From contig CAMELR010000005.1 of assembly GCA_945923775.1 (NCBI GenBank), positions 1-64,000 of the forward strand: a stretch of 64,000 bases of DNA, in the 5' to 3' direction. Origin of the DNA: an uncultured Clostridia bacterium (GTDB lineage Bacteria; Bacillota; Clostridia; Oscillospirales; Ruminococcaceae). Positions 40,974 to 49,765 of this stretch are shown here, in pieces. Numbering within the stretch: position 1 is the stretch's first letter; every line of letters starts with the position of its first letter. The position numbers and the translations under genes are program-made. A model generated the notes under the pieces. The model was not told the origin of the DNA. It ran no database searches and was given only the letters and a program-made list of their open reading frames with translations.

Positions 40974-42041
40974 ATGGCTAAGGGACCTGTATTCCGGCTC
41001 ACGCCGGAGAATGCGCTCCGCAGTGAGCTCCAGGCGGGGAAGGTGCGCCCCGCGTATTTCTTCTACGGCGAGGAGGACTTCCTCACCCGCACCTACACCG
41101 ACATGGTGATAAAAACCGCCGGGGCGCTCGAGGGCGACGGGCTGAACCTGCTCAAGCTCCGGGGAGTTCCCGACATGGACAAGCTGTCCGACTTCGCGGA
41201 GAGCATGCCGTTTTTCGCGCCGAACAAGTGCGTCCGCATAACCGACCTCGACCCGGAATCCCTCGATAACCAGCAGCTCAAGGATATGATAAAGCTGGTG
41301 GAGGAGCTTCCCGAGACCACCGTGATTGTGTTCGCGCTGATAACAACCGCGCTCGACGACGTCAAGCCCAAGGCAAAGACCAAGAAGCTGGTCGAGGCAG
41401 TGGAGAAGCGCGGAGCGGTCTGCAAGTTCCCGCTGCTTAGCGTGAACGCCGTTGCGGGAATGGCGGCGCGCAAGGCTGCGAAGGCGGGCTGCACGCTTTC
41501 CGCGCAGGACGCGGCGTTCCTTGCGGAGCGCTGCGGGTGTTCGCTGACGCTGCTTCAGACCGAGGTCGAGAAGCTCTGCACCTACCGCCAGAGCGGGGAG
41601 ATAACCCGCGCCGATATAAGCGCGTTGGTTCCCCGGACGCTGGACGCCAGCGCCTACGACCTTTCCGAGCTGCTGTTCGCGGGGAACTGCGGAGCGGCTC
41701 TGCGTATGCTCGACGACCTGTTTCAGCAGCGCGTGGAGCCTGTGCTTATCCTTTCGGCGGTGTCCGGGGCGTTCGTGGACTGCTACCGTGGGAAACTCGC
41801 GGTCAGAGCCGGGAAAAGCTCTCAGCAGGCTGCCGCTGATTTCGGCTACTTCGGCGGCAGAGCCTACTATTTCGGGAAAGCCTGCACGAAGGCGCGGGGG
41901 CTGTCCGACGGCTACCTCAACGCCTGCATGGAGGTGCTTTTCCGCACGAACCGGCTGATGAACTCCTCCAAGACCGACAGTCGGCTGCTGCTTGAGCGGG
42001 CGTTCACCGAAATCTCCGCATTGAAAGGCGCACGGGTATGA
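40974..42041 (+). CDS. holA: DNA polymerase III subunit delta
   Basis: 355 aa. The delta subunit opens the beta clamp in the clamp loader. Features are AYFFYGEEDFLTRTYTDMVI near the N-terminus, MPFFAPNKCVRITDLD, and the HolA C-terminal ALRMLDDLFQQRVEPVLILS segment. The family is diverse in sequence, but length, pattern and overlap (4 bp) with an RNase M5-type gene are typical. Confidence 0.9.
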   Translation: MAKGPVFRLTPENALRSELQAGKVRPAYFFYGEEDFLTRTYTDMVIKTAGALEGDGLNLLKLRGVPDMDKLSDFAESMPFFAPNKCVRITDLDPESLDNQQLKDMIKLVEELPETTVIVFALITTALDDVKPKAKTKKLVEAVEKRGAVCKFPLLSVNAVAGMAARKAAKAGCTLSAQDAAFLAERCGCSLTLLQTEVEKLCTYRQSGEITRADISALVPRTLDASAYDLSELLFAGNCGAALRMLDDLFQQRVEPVLILSAVSGAFVDCYRGKLAVRAGKSSQQAAADFGYFGGRAYYFGKACTKARGLSDGYLNACMEVLFRTNRLMNSSKTDSRLLLERAFTEISALKGARV

Positions 42042-42640
42042 TACGCGTCAAACAAGCAATAATAGTTGAGGGCAGGTACGACAAGATACGGCTCTCCAAC
42101 ATCGTGGATACGGCGATAATATGCACGAACGGCTTTTCCATCTACAAGGACGCCGAAAAGCAGGAGCTGATAAAGTCCCTGGCGGAAAAGACCGGCATAA
42201 TTATCCTCACCGACAGCGACAGCGCGGGGTTCCAGATACGCTCGTTTATCCGCAGCATCGTCAAAAAGGGAGAGGTGCTGAACGCGGTGACGCCGGATAT
42301 TTTCGGCAAGGAGCGCAGGAAGCTCCAGCCCTCGAAGCAGGGGAAGCTCGGCGTTGAGGGGATCCCGGACGAGCTGATAATCGAGGCGCTGAAAAACTGC
42401 GGCGCCGGGATCGACGGCGAGGCTCCGGAAAAACACGAAGAGCCGCTTACCCGCACCGACCTCATGGAGCTGGGTCTCATCGGCGGGGAGAACTCCTCGG
42501 AGCGCCGCCGTGAGCTGCAAAAGCGCCTGGGGCTGCCGGAGCTGCTTTCCGCAAAGCTGCTGCTGGAAATGGGGAACAGAATGTTTTCCCGCAGCGGATT
42601 TATAGAAGCCGTCCGGAAAATGGACGAAGAACAAAAGTAA
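42038..42640 (+). CDS. rnmV: Ribonuclease M5-like TOPRIM protein
   Basis: A 200-aa protein with a TOPRIM domain: catalytic Glu in IIVEGRYDK and the DxD in TDSDSAGFQIRSFIR. The C-terminal part corresponds to the DUF4093 extension of RNase M5, which matures 5S rRNA precursors. The start codon overlaps the end of holA. MBOAT follows after 13 bp. Confidence 0.85.
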   Translation: MIRVKQAIIVEGRYDKIRLSNIVDTAIICTNGFSIYKDAEKQELIKSLAEKTGIIILTDSDSAGFQIRSFIRSIVKKGEVLNAVTPDIFGKERRKLQPSKQGKLGVEGIPDELIIEALKNCGAGIDGEAPEKHEEPLTRTDLMELGLIGGENSSERRRELQKRLGLPELLSAKLLLEMGNRMFSRSGFIEAVRKMDEEQK

Positions 42641-42653
42641 CAAGGGTGCATTT

Positions 42654-44084
42654 ATGGTATTTTCCAGCTTAACATTTCTGTTTGCGTTTCTTCCGATAAC
42701 GCTGATATTGTACTACCTCGTGCCGAAGAAAGCCAAGAACGTCGTTATACTGATAAGCGGACTTGTGTTCTACGCATGGGGCGAGCCGATATATGTCCTG
42801 GTGATGATACTGTCGACCTTCATCGACTACACCGCCGGCCGCATAATCGACAAATACGACGACCGGCCGAAAATACGAACGGCGTGCCTGCTGGTCTCGC
42901 TGATAATGAACATCGGCCTGCTTGCTACGTTCAAGTACCTCGGATTCATCATCGAGGCTCTGAACGCCGGATTCGGGCTTGCTATCCCGAACCCGCACCT
43001 GCCGCTTCCTATCGGTATCAGCTTCTTTACGTTCCAGTCGATGAGCTACACCATCGACCTCTACCGCCGTCAGATAAAGGTACAGAAGAACGCGGCCAGC
43101 TTCATGGCGTTCGTTACTCTGTTCCCGCAGATAGTGGCGGGGCCTATCGTAAGGTATGAGGATATCCAGAACGAGATCGACGACCGCACCATCACCGAAA
43201 AGATGGTCGGCGACGGTATCTCAAGGTTCATCGTCGGGCTTGGCAAGAAGGTGCTCATAGCCAACAACATAGGTCTGCTGTGGACTGAGATAAAGGCGCT
43301 GGATTACGGCGAGATATCCGCGGTGACGGCGTGGCTCGGTATTCTTGCGTTTACGTTCCAGATCTACTTTGATTTCAGCGGATACTCCGATATGGCGATA
43401 GGTCTCGGAAAGATGATGGGATTCAATTTCCCGGAGAACTTCAACTATCCGTATATGTCGCACAGCGTTGCGGAATTCTGGCGGCGCTGGCATATCACCC
43501 TCGGCGACTGGTTCAAGAGCTACATCTATTTCCCGATGGGCGGAAGCCGCAAGGGTCTGCCGCGAACCATAATCAACCTCCTCGTCGTGTGGACGATCAC
43601 CGGTATCTGGCACGGCGCAAGCTGGAACTTCATGCTGTGGGGAACCTACTTCGGTATCCTGATAGTGATTGAGCGGCTGTTCCTCGGGAAGGTGCTCGAG
43701 AAGATACCCGCGTTTTTCAGTTGGCTGTACACGTTCATTATGGTGGTGTTCGGCTGGGTAATGTTCGACGCGGTGGCTCCCGGTACGGTCAGCTTCGGCG
43801 ACGTTTTCGGGCAGGTCTGGACGTTCATTGCTGCGATGTTCGGCGGAAACGGTGTGTTCATCGACAACACCGCAACGAACTACATCGTGAACTACGGGAT
43901 TATTTTCGCAGTGTGCATTTTCGGCAGCTCCGATGTGCTCAAGACCATCGCGGACTATATCCGCAAAAAGGCTCCGACCTGGGTGCAGTATGGGTTCCCG
44001 GTTGTGGATACGGTCATCATGCTCGCTTCGGTGGCGTACCTTTCCACCTCGAACTACAATCCGTTCCTGTACTTTAACTTCTGA
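42654..44084 (+). CDS. MBOAT-family O-acyltransferase (AlgI/DltB-like)
   Basis: A 476-aa polytopic membrane protein with about 10-12 hydrophobic helices. The family's signature region WRRWHITLGDWFKSY and the second conserved His in GIWHGASWNFMLWG are present. These proteins pass acyl (usually acetyl) groups across the membrane to surface polysaccharides. The next gene encodes its usual AlgJ/DHHW partner, 14 bp downstream. Confidence 0.93.
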   Translation: MVFSSLTFLFAFLPITLILYYLVPKKAKNVVILISGLVFYAWGEPIYVLVMILSTFIDYTAGRIIDKYDDRPKIRTACLLVSLIMNIGLLATFKYLGFIIEALNAGFGLAIPNPHLPLPIGISFFTFQSMSYTIDLYRRQIKVQKNAASFMAFVTLFPQIVAGPIVRYEDIQNEIDDRTITEKMVGDGISRFIVGLGKKVLIANNIGLLWTEIKALDYGEISAVTAWLGILAFTFQIYFDFSGYSDMAIGLGKMMGFNFPENFNYPYMSHSVAEFWRRWHITLGDWFKSYIYFPMGGSRKGLPRTIINLLVVWTITGIWHGASWNFMLWGTYFGILIVIERLFLGKVLEKIPAFFSWLYTFIMVVFGWVMFDAVAPGTVSFGDVFGQVWTFIAAMFGGNGVFIDNTATNYIVNYGIIFAVCIFGSSDVLKTIADYIRKKAPTWVQYGFPVVDTVIMLASVAYLSTSNYNPFLYFNF

Positions 44085-44098
44085 GAAAGGAGAGCCGA

Positions 44099-45316
44099 AT
44101 GAACAAGAAATTCCACATGACCCCCGCGAAGCTGACCGCGGCGCTGTTCGCCGTGATACTGCTTACGGTGCCGATAGTTACCATCGCTCTCCCGAAACAG
44201 GAGCGCAGCGAAAACGAAAACCGTACTCTGGCGAAGTTCCCGGATATCGTTAACCATACGAAAATGGACAAGGCGGAGAACCTCGGCGATGTGCTTGGAG
44301 CTATCCGCTGGGACGACATCACCACCCGCGATGAAGACAGCTGGATGGATAAATTCGAGACTTACTTTTCCGACCACCTGGTAGGCCGCGAGGAGTGGGT
44401 GCGCGCCCGCAACGAGATGGAGAAGCTCGCAGGAAAGAAGGAGATCAACGGAGTTTACACCGTTGACGACCAGATGATACAGGCTTTCAAGACCTACGAC
44501 AAGAGCGATGTTGAGTCCTCGCTGAACGCGATGAACCGTTTCGCGGAGACCCACCCGGATATCCAGGTAAGCTTCATGATGGCGCCGACGGTGCAGGAGC
44601 TTTACACCTCGAGGATACCGTCCTATGCGGGGTACCTCAGCGAAAAGACCTTCATCGACGAGTGCTACAAGAAGATGAACGGGATCAGCACGGTGGACTG
44701 CCTGAGCTACCTCACGGGGCACAGCTCGGAGTACGTATTCTACCGCACCGACCATCACTGGACGAGCCTCGGCGCGTACTACGCGTACTGCGCGGCGGCA
44801 AAGACTCTGGGCTACAGCGCGTATACCCTCGACCAGTTCAATATTGAGACCGCAAGCAGCAGCTTCCGTGGTACCCTGTATTCCAAAACGCTGGACAACG
44901 GAGTAACTCCGGACAGCATTGATTACTTCCACCTTGCCTCCGGAGACCCGAAGGTAAAAATGACGGTGTTCGACGGGACTAAGGAGACTGTATACGACAG
45001 TCTGTACGTCCGCAGCTACCTTGACGTTAAGGACAAATACTCCAGCTTCACCGGAAGCAATTCGCCGATAGTCACCATAGAGACCGACGTTGACAACGGC
45101 AAGAACCTCCTGCTGATAAAGGACAGCTACGCGCACAGTCTGGTGCCGTTCCTTGCTAACCACTACAGCAAGATAACCATGGTGGATATGCGCTACATCA
45201 ACGTTGACCTTAGCAGGCTTATCGACCTTTCGGAGTACCAACAGGCGATGTTCATGTATAACGCGGTAACATTCAGCAGCGACCTCACGATAAAGAGAAT
45301 TTCGCTCACAAAGTGA
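44099..45316 (+). CDS. AlgJ/AlgX-like (DHHW family) O-acetylation protein
   Basis: A 405-aa protein with an N-terminal membrane anchor (about 9-31) and an extracellular SGNH-like domain. RTDHHWTSLGAYYAY holds the DHHW motif, and LLLIKDSYAHSLVPFL the block with the probable catalytic Ser. Such proteins act after the MBOAT channel and attach acetyl groups to cell-surface polysaccharide. AAGGAGAG precedes the ATG. The MBOAT-AlgJ pair with a strong terminator behind it forms a unit. Confidence 0.9.
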   Translation: MNKKFHMTPAKLTAALFAVILLTVPIVTIALPKQERSENENRTLAKFPDIVNHTKMDKAENLGDVLGAIRWDDITTRDEDSWMDKFETYFSDHLVGREEWVRARNEMEKLAGKKEINGVYTVDDQMIQAFKTYDKSDVESSLNAMNRFAETHPDIQVSFMMAPTVQELYTSRIPSYAGYLSEKTFIDECYKKMNGISTVDCLSYLTGHSSEYVFYRTDHHWTSLGAYYAYCAAAKTLGYSAYTLDQFNIETASSSFRGTLYSKTLDNGVTPDSIDYFHLASGDPKVKMTVFDGTKETVYDSLYVRSYLDVKDKYSSFTGSNSPIVTIETDVDNGKNLLLIKDSYAHSLVPFLANHYSKITMVDMRYINVDLSRLIDLSEYQQAMFMYNAVTFSSDLTIKRISLTK

Positions 45317-45340
45317 CCCGCGGTTCTGGCGGATAATCTG

Positions 45341-45373
45341 ATACGGGCAGGCAATGCGCCTGCCCGTATTTTG
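45341..45373 (+). terminator. Terminator of acetylation genes
   Basis: ATACGGGCAGGC (45341-45352) pairs with GCCTGCCCGTAT (45358-45369), followed by T-run. Confidence 0.95.
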
Positions 45374-45413
45374 TATGCCATCAGAACTTAGCCTGATTTC
45401 AGGTGTTCCGGAC

Positions 45414-45441
45414 AAAAAAGATCCCCGGGAAGAACCCGGGG
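45414..45441 (-). terminator. Terminator of metY
   Basis: CCCCGGG (45423-45429) pairs with CCCGGGG (45435-45441); T-run follows on the minus strand. Confidence 0.9.
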
Positions 45442-45486
45442 AAAATATATTCAGTAAGGAAAAACCGATGACAATGTTGCGGGGAA

Positions 45487-46779
45487 TTACTTGATGGCTG
45501 CGAATGCAGTGTCGAGAGCCTCGATGAGGTCGTCGATGTGCTCGGTGCCGATGGAAAGTCTGATGGTGTTGGGCTTGATACCCTGCTCGAGCAGCTCGGA
45601 TTCGGTGAGCTGGGAGTGAGTTGTGGAAGCCGGGTGGATAACCAGGGACTTAACGTCAGCAACGTTAGCAAGCAGGGAGAATATCGGCAGGTTGTCGATG
45701 AACTTCTGAGCGTCCTCTGCGGTGCCCTTTACCTCGAAGGTGAAAATGGAGCCGCCGCCGTTCGGGAAGTACTTCTTGTAAAGCTCGTGGGTAGGCTCGG
45801 AGGCGAGGGAGGGGTGATGTACAGCCTCTACCTGCGGGTGCTTGCTGAGGTACTCAACTACCTTCAGCGCGTTGAATACGTGGCGCTCAACACGCAGCGA
45901 GAGAGTTTCCAGACCCTGGAGGAATATGAATGCGTGGAACGGAGAGATAGTAGCGCCGGTGTCACGCAGGAGGATAGCTCTGATGTAGGTCACGAAAGCT
46001 GCCGCGCCTACTGCGTCGGAGAAGCTGATTCCGTGGTAGGAGGGGTTCGGCTCGGAGATCCATGCGTATCTGCCGGACTTCTTCCAGTCGAAGTTGCCGC
46101 TGTCAACGATAACGCCGCCGATCGCTGTTCCGTGGCCGCCGATGAACTTTGTAGCGGAGTGTACCACGATGTCAGCACCGTACTCGATCGGGCGGAGCAG
46201 GTAAGGAGTTGCAAAGGTGCTGTCAACTACCAGCGGGATACCGTGCTTGTGAGCGATCTTTGCGAGGGTCTCGATGTCGGCTACGTTGGAGTTCGGGTTG
46301 CCCAGAGACTCAACGTACAGCGCCTTGGTGTTCTCGTCGATAGCCGCTTCGAAGGAGCCTTCAACATAAGGATCAACGAACTTTGCGGTTATGCCGTACA
46401 GCGGAAGGGTGTGTTCCAGCAGGTTGTAGGTTCCGCCGTAGATCGTGTTTGCAGCTACGATGTTCTCGCCCTGCTTTGCAAGAGCCTGAATGGTGTAGGT
46501 GATAGCAGCAGCGCCGGAAGCGGTAGCCAGTGCAGCTACGCCGCCCTCGAGAGCTGCGATGCGCTTCTCGAATACGTCCTGGGTGGAGTTGGTGAGTCTG
46601 CCGTAGATGTTGCCCGCGTCAGCAAGTCCGAAACGTGCTGCTGCGTGAGCGGAGTTCTTGAAAACGTAGGAAGTTGTTGCGTATATCGGCACTGCGCGTG
46701 CGTCGGAAGCGGGGTCGGGCTGCTCCTGGCCAACGTGGAGCTGTAAGGTCTCAAATCTGTAGTTCTTGTTCTCTGACAT
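45487..46779 (-). CDS. metY: O-acetylhomoserine sulfhydrylase
   Basis: A 430-aa PLP enzyme of the Cys/Met metabolism family that makes homocysteine (or methionine) from O-acetylhomoserine and sulfide. It opens with FETLQLHVGQEQPDP, has GNIYGRLTNSTQ, and the PLP lysine in VVHSATKFIGGHG. Length and the C-terminal VADVKSLVIHPASTTH fit OAH sulfhydrylase rather than the shorter cystathionine enzymes. TGGAGG precedes the ATG. A roughly 200-nt leader contains a small Met/Arg-rich ORF, suggesting attenuation control. Confidence 0.93.
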   Translation of the reverse strand: MSENKNYRFETLQLHVGQEQPDPASDARAVPIYATTSYVFKNSAHAAARFGLADAGNIYGRLTNSTQDVFEKRIAALEGGVAALATASGAAAITYTIQALAKQGENIVAANTIYGGTYNLLEHTLPLYGITAKFVDPYVEGSFEAAIDENTKALYVESLGNPNSNVADIETLAKIAHKHGIPLVVDSTFATPYLLRPIEYGADIVVHSATKFIGGHGTAIGGVIVDSGNFDWKKSGRYAWISEPNPSYHGISFSDAVGAAAFVTYIRAILLRDTGATISPFHAFIFLQGLETLSLRVERHVFNALKVVEYLSKHPQVEAVHHPSLASEPTHELYKKYFPNGGGSIFTFEVKGTAEDAQKFIDNLPIFSLLANVADVKSLVIHPASTTHSQLTESELLEQGIKPNTIRLSIGTEHIDDLIEALDTAFAAIK

Positions 46780-46881
46780 GGTGTTTATCCTCCAAATTAT
46801 AATGAATTTCGTTCGTTTGTGTTGTTTAGGTTGTTTGGGTTTTTTGGTTGTTCTTTCGCGCCCGTGTTATCGGGATCGTCT

Positions 46882-46950
46882 TCACATTCGTGACATTCGT
46901 GCTGAGCTGCACATTCGGTCGGTTCTTATGGCTTTCATGATTTCTTTCAT
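46882..46950 (-). CDS. Leader peptide upstream of metY
   Basis: A 22-codon frame with GGAGGT in the right position. It contains five Met (including the start), five Arg and one Cys, ending RMCSSARMSRM. It starts about 30 nt after the metY promoter. After its stop the RNA is A/C-rich and unstructured (AACAACCAAAAAACCCAAAC) up to the metY RBS. Peptides enriched in the pathway's end product are typical of ribosome-mediated attenuation. No T-run terminator is visible, so control by Rho or translation would be more likely. Confidence 0.55.
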   Translation of the reverse strand: MKEIMKAIRTDRMCSSARMSRM

Positions 46951-46982
46951 TTCAGCACCTCCGTGTTTTTCTTTCTGTACTA

Positions 46983-47011
46983 AGTATATCACAACGGTAG
47001 GTATTTGTCTA
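46983..47011 (-). promoter_or_regulatory. Promoter of metY
   Basis: Minus strand: TAGACA (47006-47011), 17-bp spacer, TATACT (46983-46988). Confidence 0.8.
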
Positions 47012-47023
47012 ATCCTTTATTTT

Positions 47024-47053
47024 TATAGCTAGCTATAAATTCAATTTATAGCT
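47024..47053. promoter_or_regulatory. Palindromic operator candidate between metY and GH3 gene
   Basis: TATAGCTAGCTATA (47024-47037) is a perfect 14-bp palindrome, and a third half-site TATAGCT lies at 47047-47053. It sits upstream of the -35 boxes of both divergent promoters. Confidence 0.5.
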
Positions 47054-47059
47054 GACTGC

Positions 47060-47088
47060 TTGACATTTTTCGCGCCAGGCTGTACAAT
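47060..47088 (+). promoter_or_regulatory. Promoter of GH3 lipoprotein gene
   Basis: TTGACA (47060-47065), 17-bp spacer, TACAAT (47083-47088). Confidence 0.85.
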
Positions 47089-47117
47089 ATTAATATAAAG
47101 CTGAAAGGAGCACACCG

Positions 47118-48356
47118 ATGAAGAAACTGCTGCTTTCCCTTGCGGGAGCAATACTTATAATAAGCGGGCTGAGCGGGTGTCAGTCCACCGAACTTGTTTC
47201 AGGGCTGCCAACGCCCTCCGTGGTTACGGAATCTACAGCCGCTGACAGCGCCGAGGAACCTGGAGCAACTTCCGAAAACAGCGAAGCTGACGGGCAGATC
47301 CAGACAACTGAACAATCAACGACAGTGGAAGCTCCCACCGAAGAAGCCGACACTCCGGAACAGCGCGCGGCTGAAATACTCTCAGGAATGACCGCCGCCG
47401 AGAAAGCGGGTCAGGTAATATTTGCGAGGTACCCGGGTGAAAACGCGCTGTCCGAGGCGCAGAAATACCACCTTGGCGGTTATGTGATGTTTGGTGTGGA
47501 CTTCCGCGACAGCACTCCGGAGGAGATAACCGCGGAAATCGCGGAGATACAGAGCGCGTCGAAGTTACGAATGCTGTTTGCGGCTGACGAGGAGGGCGGC
47601 ACGGTGGTGCGCATCTCAAAGTACCCGCAGTACCGTGCGGAGCCGTTCCCGGCACAGTCTGAGGTTCTGGCGCAGGGGCTGGACGCAGTGAGTTCCGAAG
47701 CGCAGGAGATATCCGAGCTGATGAGCTCCCTGGGGCTCAATATGAACCTCGCGCCGGTGTGCGATCTGCCGCGCTCCGATACGGATTTCATCTACGACCG
47801 CGCTTTCAGCACTGACCCTCAGCAGACCTCCCGGGCGGTGGGCGCGGCTGTGGAAAGCTACGGGCAGAACGGGCTGATATGCGCCCTGAAGCACTTCCCG
47901 GGCTACGGCAACAACCTGGATACCCACACGGGAATTTCAATAGACGAGCGTCCGCTCTCTGAGATCACGGAGCTTGACCTGGAGCCGTTCCGGGCGGGGA
48001 TATCCGCAGGAGCTCCGGTGGTGATGGTGTCGCACAATATCGTTAACTGCATAGACGACAGCCTGCCGGGGTCGCTGTCCGGGAAAATGTACGCGTTCCT
48101 GCGGGAGCAGGGATTCACCGGCGCGGCAATGACCGACGACCTCTCAATGGACGCGGTAGGGGAGTACTGCGGGGAAAATGCGGCGGCAGTCACGGCGCTG
48201 AAAGCCGGAGCGGATCTTCTGTGCTGCACCGACTACGCTTCCGCGGCGGAGGCTCTGACGGCGGCGGTGGAATCCGGCGAGATACCGGAGGAGCGAATCA
48301 ACGAAGCAGTCACAAGGGTGCTGCTGATGAAACTGAACTACGGAATAATAAAATAA
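47118..48356 (+). CDS. GH3 beta-N-acetylhexosaminidase-like lipoprotein
   Basis: 412 aa. Lipoprotein signal with lipobox ISGLSGC, acidic Ser/Thr/Glu linker (to about 75), then a GH3 NagZ-type barrel. The NagZ motif KHFPGYGNNLDTHTG carries the His of the Asp-His dyad, and the nucleophile Asp is in AMTDDLSMDAV. KHFPG is followed by Y-G where NagZ usually has H-G, a small change. Such enzymes remove terminal GlcNAc from muropeptides or glycans; being surface-anchored it probably acts on cell wall or external glycans. A HAD gene follows 12 bp downstream. Confidence 0.88.
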   Translation: MKKLLLSLAGAILIISGLSGCQSTELVSGLPTPSVVTESTAADSAEEPGATSENSEADGQIQTTEQSTTVEAPTEEADTPEQRAAEILSGMTAAEKAGQVIFARYPGENALSEAQKYHLGGYVMFGVDFRDSTPEEITAEIAEIQSASKLRMLFAADEEGGTVVRISKYPQYRAEPFPAQSEVLAQGLDAVSSEAQEISELMSSLGLNMNLAPVCDLPRSDTDFIYDRAFSTDPQQTSRAVGAAVESYGQNGLICALKHFPGYGNNLDTHTGISIDERPLSEITELDLEPFRAGISAGAPVVMVSHNIVNCIDDSLPGSLSGKMYAFLREQGFTGAAMTDDLSMDAVGEYCGENAAAVTALKAGADLLCCTDYASAAEALTAAVESGEIPEERINEAVTRVLLMKLNYGIIK

Positions 48357-48368
48357 AGGAAGTGCACT

Positions 48369-48899
48369 ATGAAATACTACATATTTGACCTGGACGGAAC
48401 CCTCGCGGACAGCATGGGCTACTGGTACGGAAGCTTCCGGGAGGACGAGCGTTACGACCGTGAGCGAATGCAGCAGGTACGCCTGGCGATGAAGGAGAAG
48501 TACGCGGAGATCATTCAGCCGCGCCCCGGAGCGCTGGAGCTTCTGGAGCGGCTTTACTCTGAGGGCGCTGTGATGTGCATTGCGAGCGCTACCGACCGCT
48601 GGGTGTCCGAGCCGTTCATGAAGAAATTCGGGCTGGACAGGTTTTTCCGGTTCTATCTTGACTGCACCGAGGCGGGAGCCCACAAGGACAAGCCGGCTAT
48701 TTTCCTGCAGGCGGCTCAGCGGCTTGGAGCTTCCATAGCAGAATGCACCGTGGTGGAGGACTCCGCCTACTGCGCGGAGACTGCGCACAATGCAGGCTTC
48801 CGGGTCATCGGAATATACGACCCGAATACCGCGCCCCGCGGGGACGTTTCGCAGTTTGCTGATGTGTTTATCAGGGAGCTTGCGGAGTTTCCGGATTAA
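48369..48899 (+). CDS. HAD-superfamily hydrolase
   Basis: A 176-aa phosphatase-like protein. Motif I is FDLDGTLADS with the nucleophile Asp, motif II Thr/Ser in CIASATDRW, motif III Lys in HKDKPAIF and motif IV in VVEDSAYC. It has a small cap as in beta-phosphoglucomutase/phosphoglycolate phosphatase types. Substrate cannot be told; it may act in sugar-phosphate handling together with the upstream GH3. Confidence 0.9.
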   Translation: MKYYIFDLDGTLADSMGYWYGSFREDERYDRERMQQVRLAMKEKYAEIIQPRPGALELLERLYSEGAVMCIASATDRWVSEPFMKKFGLDRFFRFYLDCTEAGAHKDKPAIFLQAAQRLGASIAECTVVEDSAYCAETAHNAGFRVIGIYDPNTAPRGDVSQFADVFIRELAEFPD

Positions 48900-48903
48900 T
48901 ATA

Positions 48904-48932
48904 AAAGTGCAGACTAACACAGCCTGCACTTT
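48904..48932 (+). terminator. Hairpin after HAD gene
   Basis: AAAGTGCAG (48904-48912) pairs with CTGCACTTT (48924-48932). Confidence 0.75.
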
Positions 48933-48945
48933 AATTCTTGATTAG

Positions 48946-48981
48946 AAAAAAGTCCGGGACTGAAATCAAGCAGCCCCGGAC
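48946..48981 (-). terminator. Terminator of cytidylate kinase-like gene
   Basis: GTCCGGGACTG (48952-48962) pairs with CAGCCCCGGAC (48971-48981), T-run on the minus strand. Confidence 0.85.
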
Positions 48982-48987
48982 GTTTAC

Positions 48988-49587
48988 TTATTCCTTAAAA
49001 TACTTCTTGATGAAATCCTCAAGCAGGTCTACAGAGCCTTCAATGCCGAGCGCGGAACTGTCGAGACACAGCTCGTAGTTCTCCGGAACGCCCCAGCGCT
49101 TGTCAGTGTAGTAGTTGTAGTAGGAGATACGCTGCTTATCCATGCGCTTTACGTACTCCGCAGCGTGCTTCTCGCCGATTCCATAGGCGTTGATAGCGCG
49201 CTTTATGCGGTCCTCCAGGGGAGCCGTGATGTAGATGTTGACCACGTTGTTGAAGTCCCTGAGGGCGTAGTCCGCGCACCTGCCGATGATAAGGCAGGAT
49301 TCCTTCGAAGCTATCTTCTGAATAGCGTTCAGCTGCGCGAAGAACAGCGCGTCATCAAACGGAACTCCACCCTGACCGTAGGTGGTCGAGAGCAGGTACA
49401 GGAAGCTGTTCGTGCGGCGCTCGTCGCTTTCCTCGAAGTGAGTCTTGTGTATGCCGCTGTCCTTTGCCGCAACGTCCAGCAGCTTGTTATCCCAGAAGCT
49501 TACGCCCAGCCGCTTCGCGAGGGTCTCGCCGATTTCTCTGCCGCCGCTTCCGTATTGTCTTGTGATGGTAATTATCTTCTTAGCCAT
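48988..49587 (-). CDS. Cytidylate kinase-like protein
   Basis: A 199-aa P-loop kinase-like protein of the family annotated as cytidylate kinase-like (not the canonical cmk). The start ITITRQYGSGGREIGETLAK is diagnostic, with P-loop GSGGREIG. CLIIGRCADYAL and the lid segment with YYNYYTDKRWG follow. The ATG at 49587 has GGAGG nearby; a longer frame to 49617 lacks one. The true substrate in this family is not settled. Confidence 0.88.
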   Translation of the reverse strand: MAKKIITITRQYGSGGREIGETLAKRLGVSFWDNKLLDVAAKDSGIHKTHFEESDERRTNSFLYLLSTTYGQGGVPFDDALFFAQLNAIQKIASKESCLIIGRCADYALRDFNNVVNIYITAPLEDRIKRAINAYGIGEKHAAEYVKRMDKQRISYYNYYTDKRWGVPENYELCLDSSALGIEGSVDLLEDFIKKYFKE

Positions 49588-49647
49588 GATGGATCGCCTC
49601 CGTCTGAGTAGCTTCACCTTTTTTACGGTGGTGTTTCCGTTGATATA

Positions 49648-49676
49648 AGTATATCACGAACGGACGGATTTGTCTA
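49648..49676 (-). promoter_or_regulatory. Promoter of cytidylate kinase-like gene
   Basis: Minus strand: TAGACA (49671-49676), 17-bp spacer, TATACT (49648-49653). Closely similar to the metY promoter. Confidence 0.75.
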
Positions 49677-49765
49677 CAGTTTTCACAAGAATTTTCCTGT
49701 GTGATTTATATTTTTGTGGAATTTCACTACTCTGCCTACTGGATTTTAATTGAAATTGCCCACAC

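Noticed and set aside
46780-46976. SAM riboswitch in the metY leader
   Set aside because: The leader is too short and lacks the conserved S-box stems; the small ORF explains it better.
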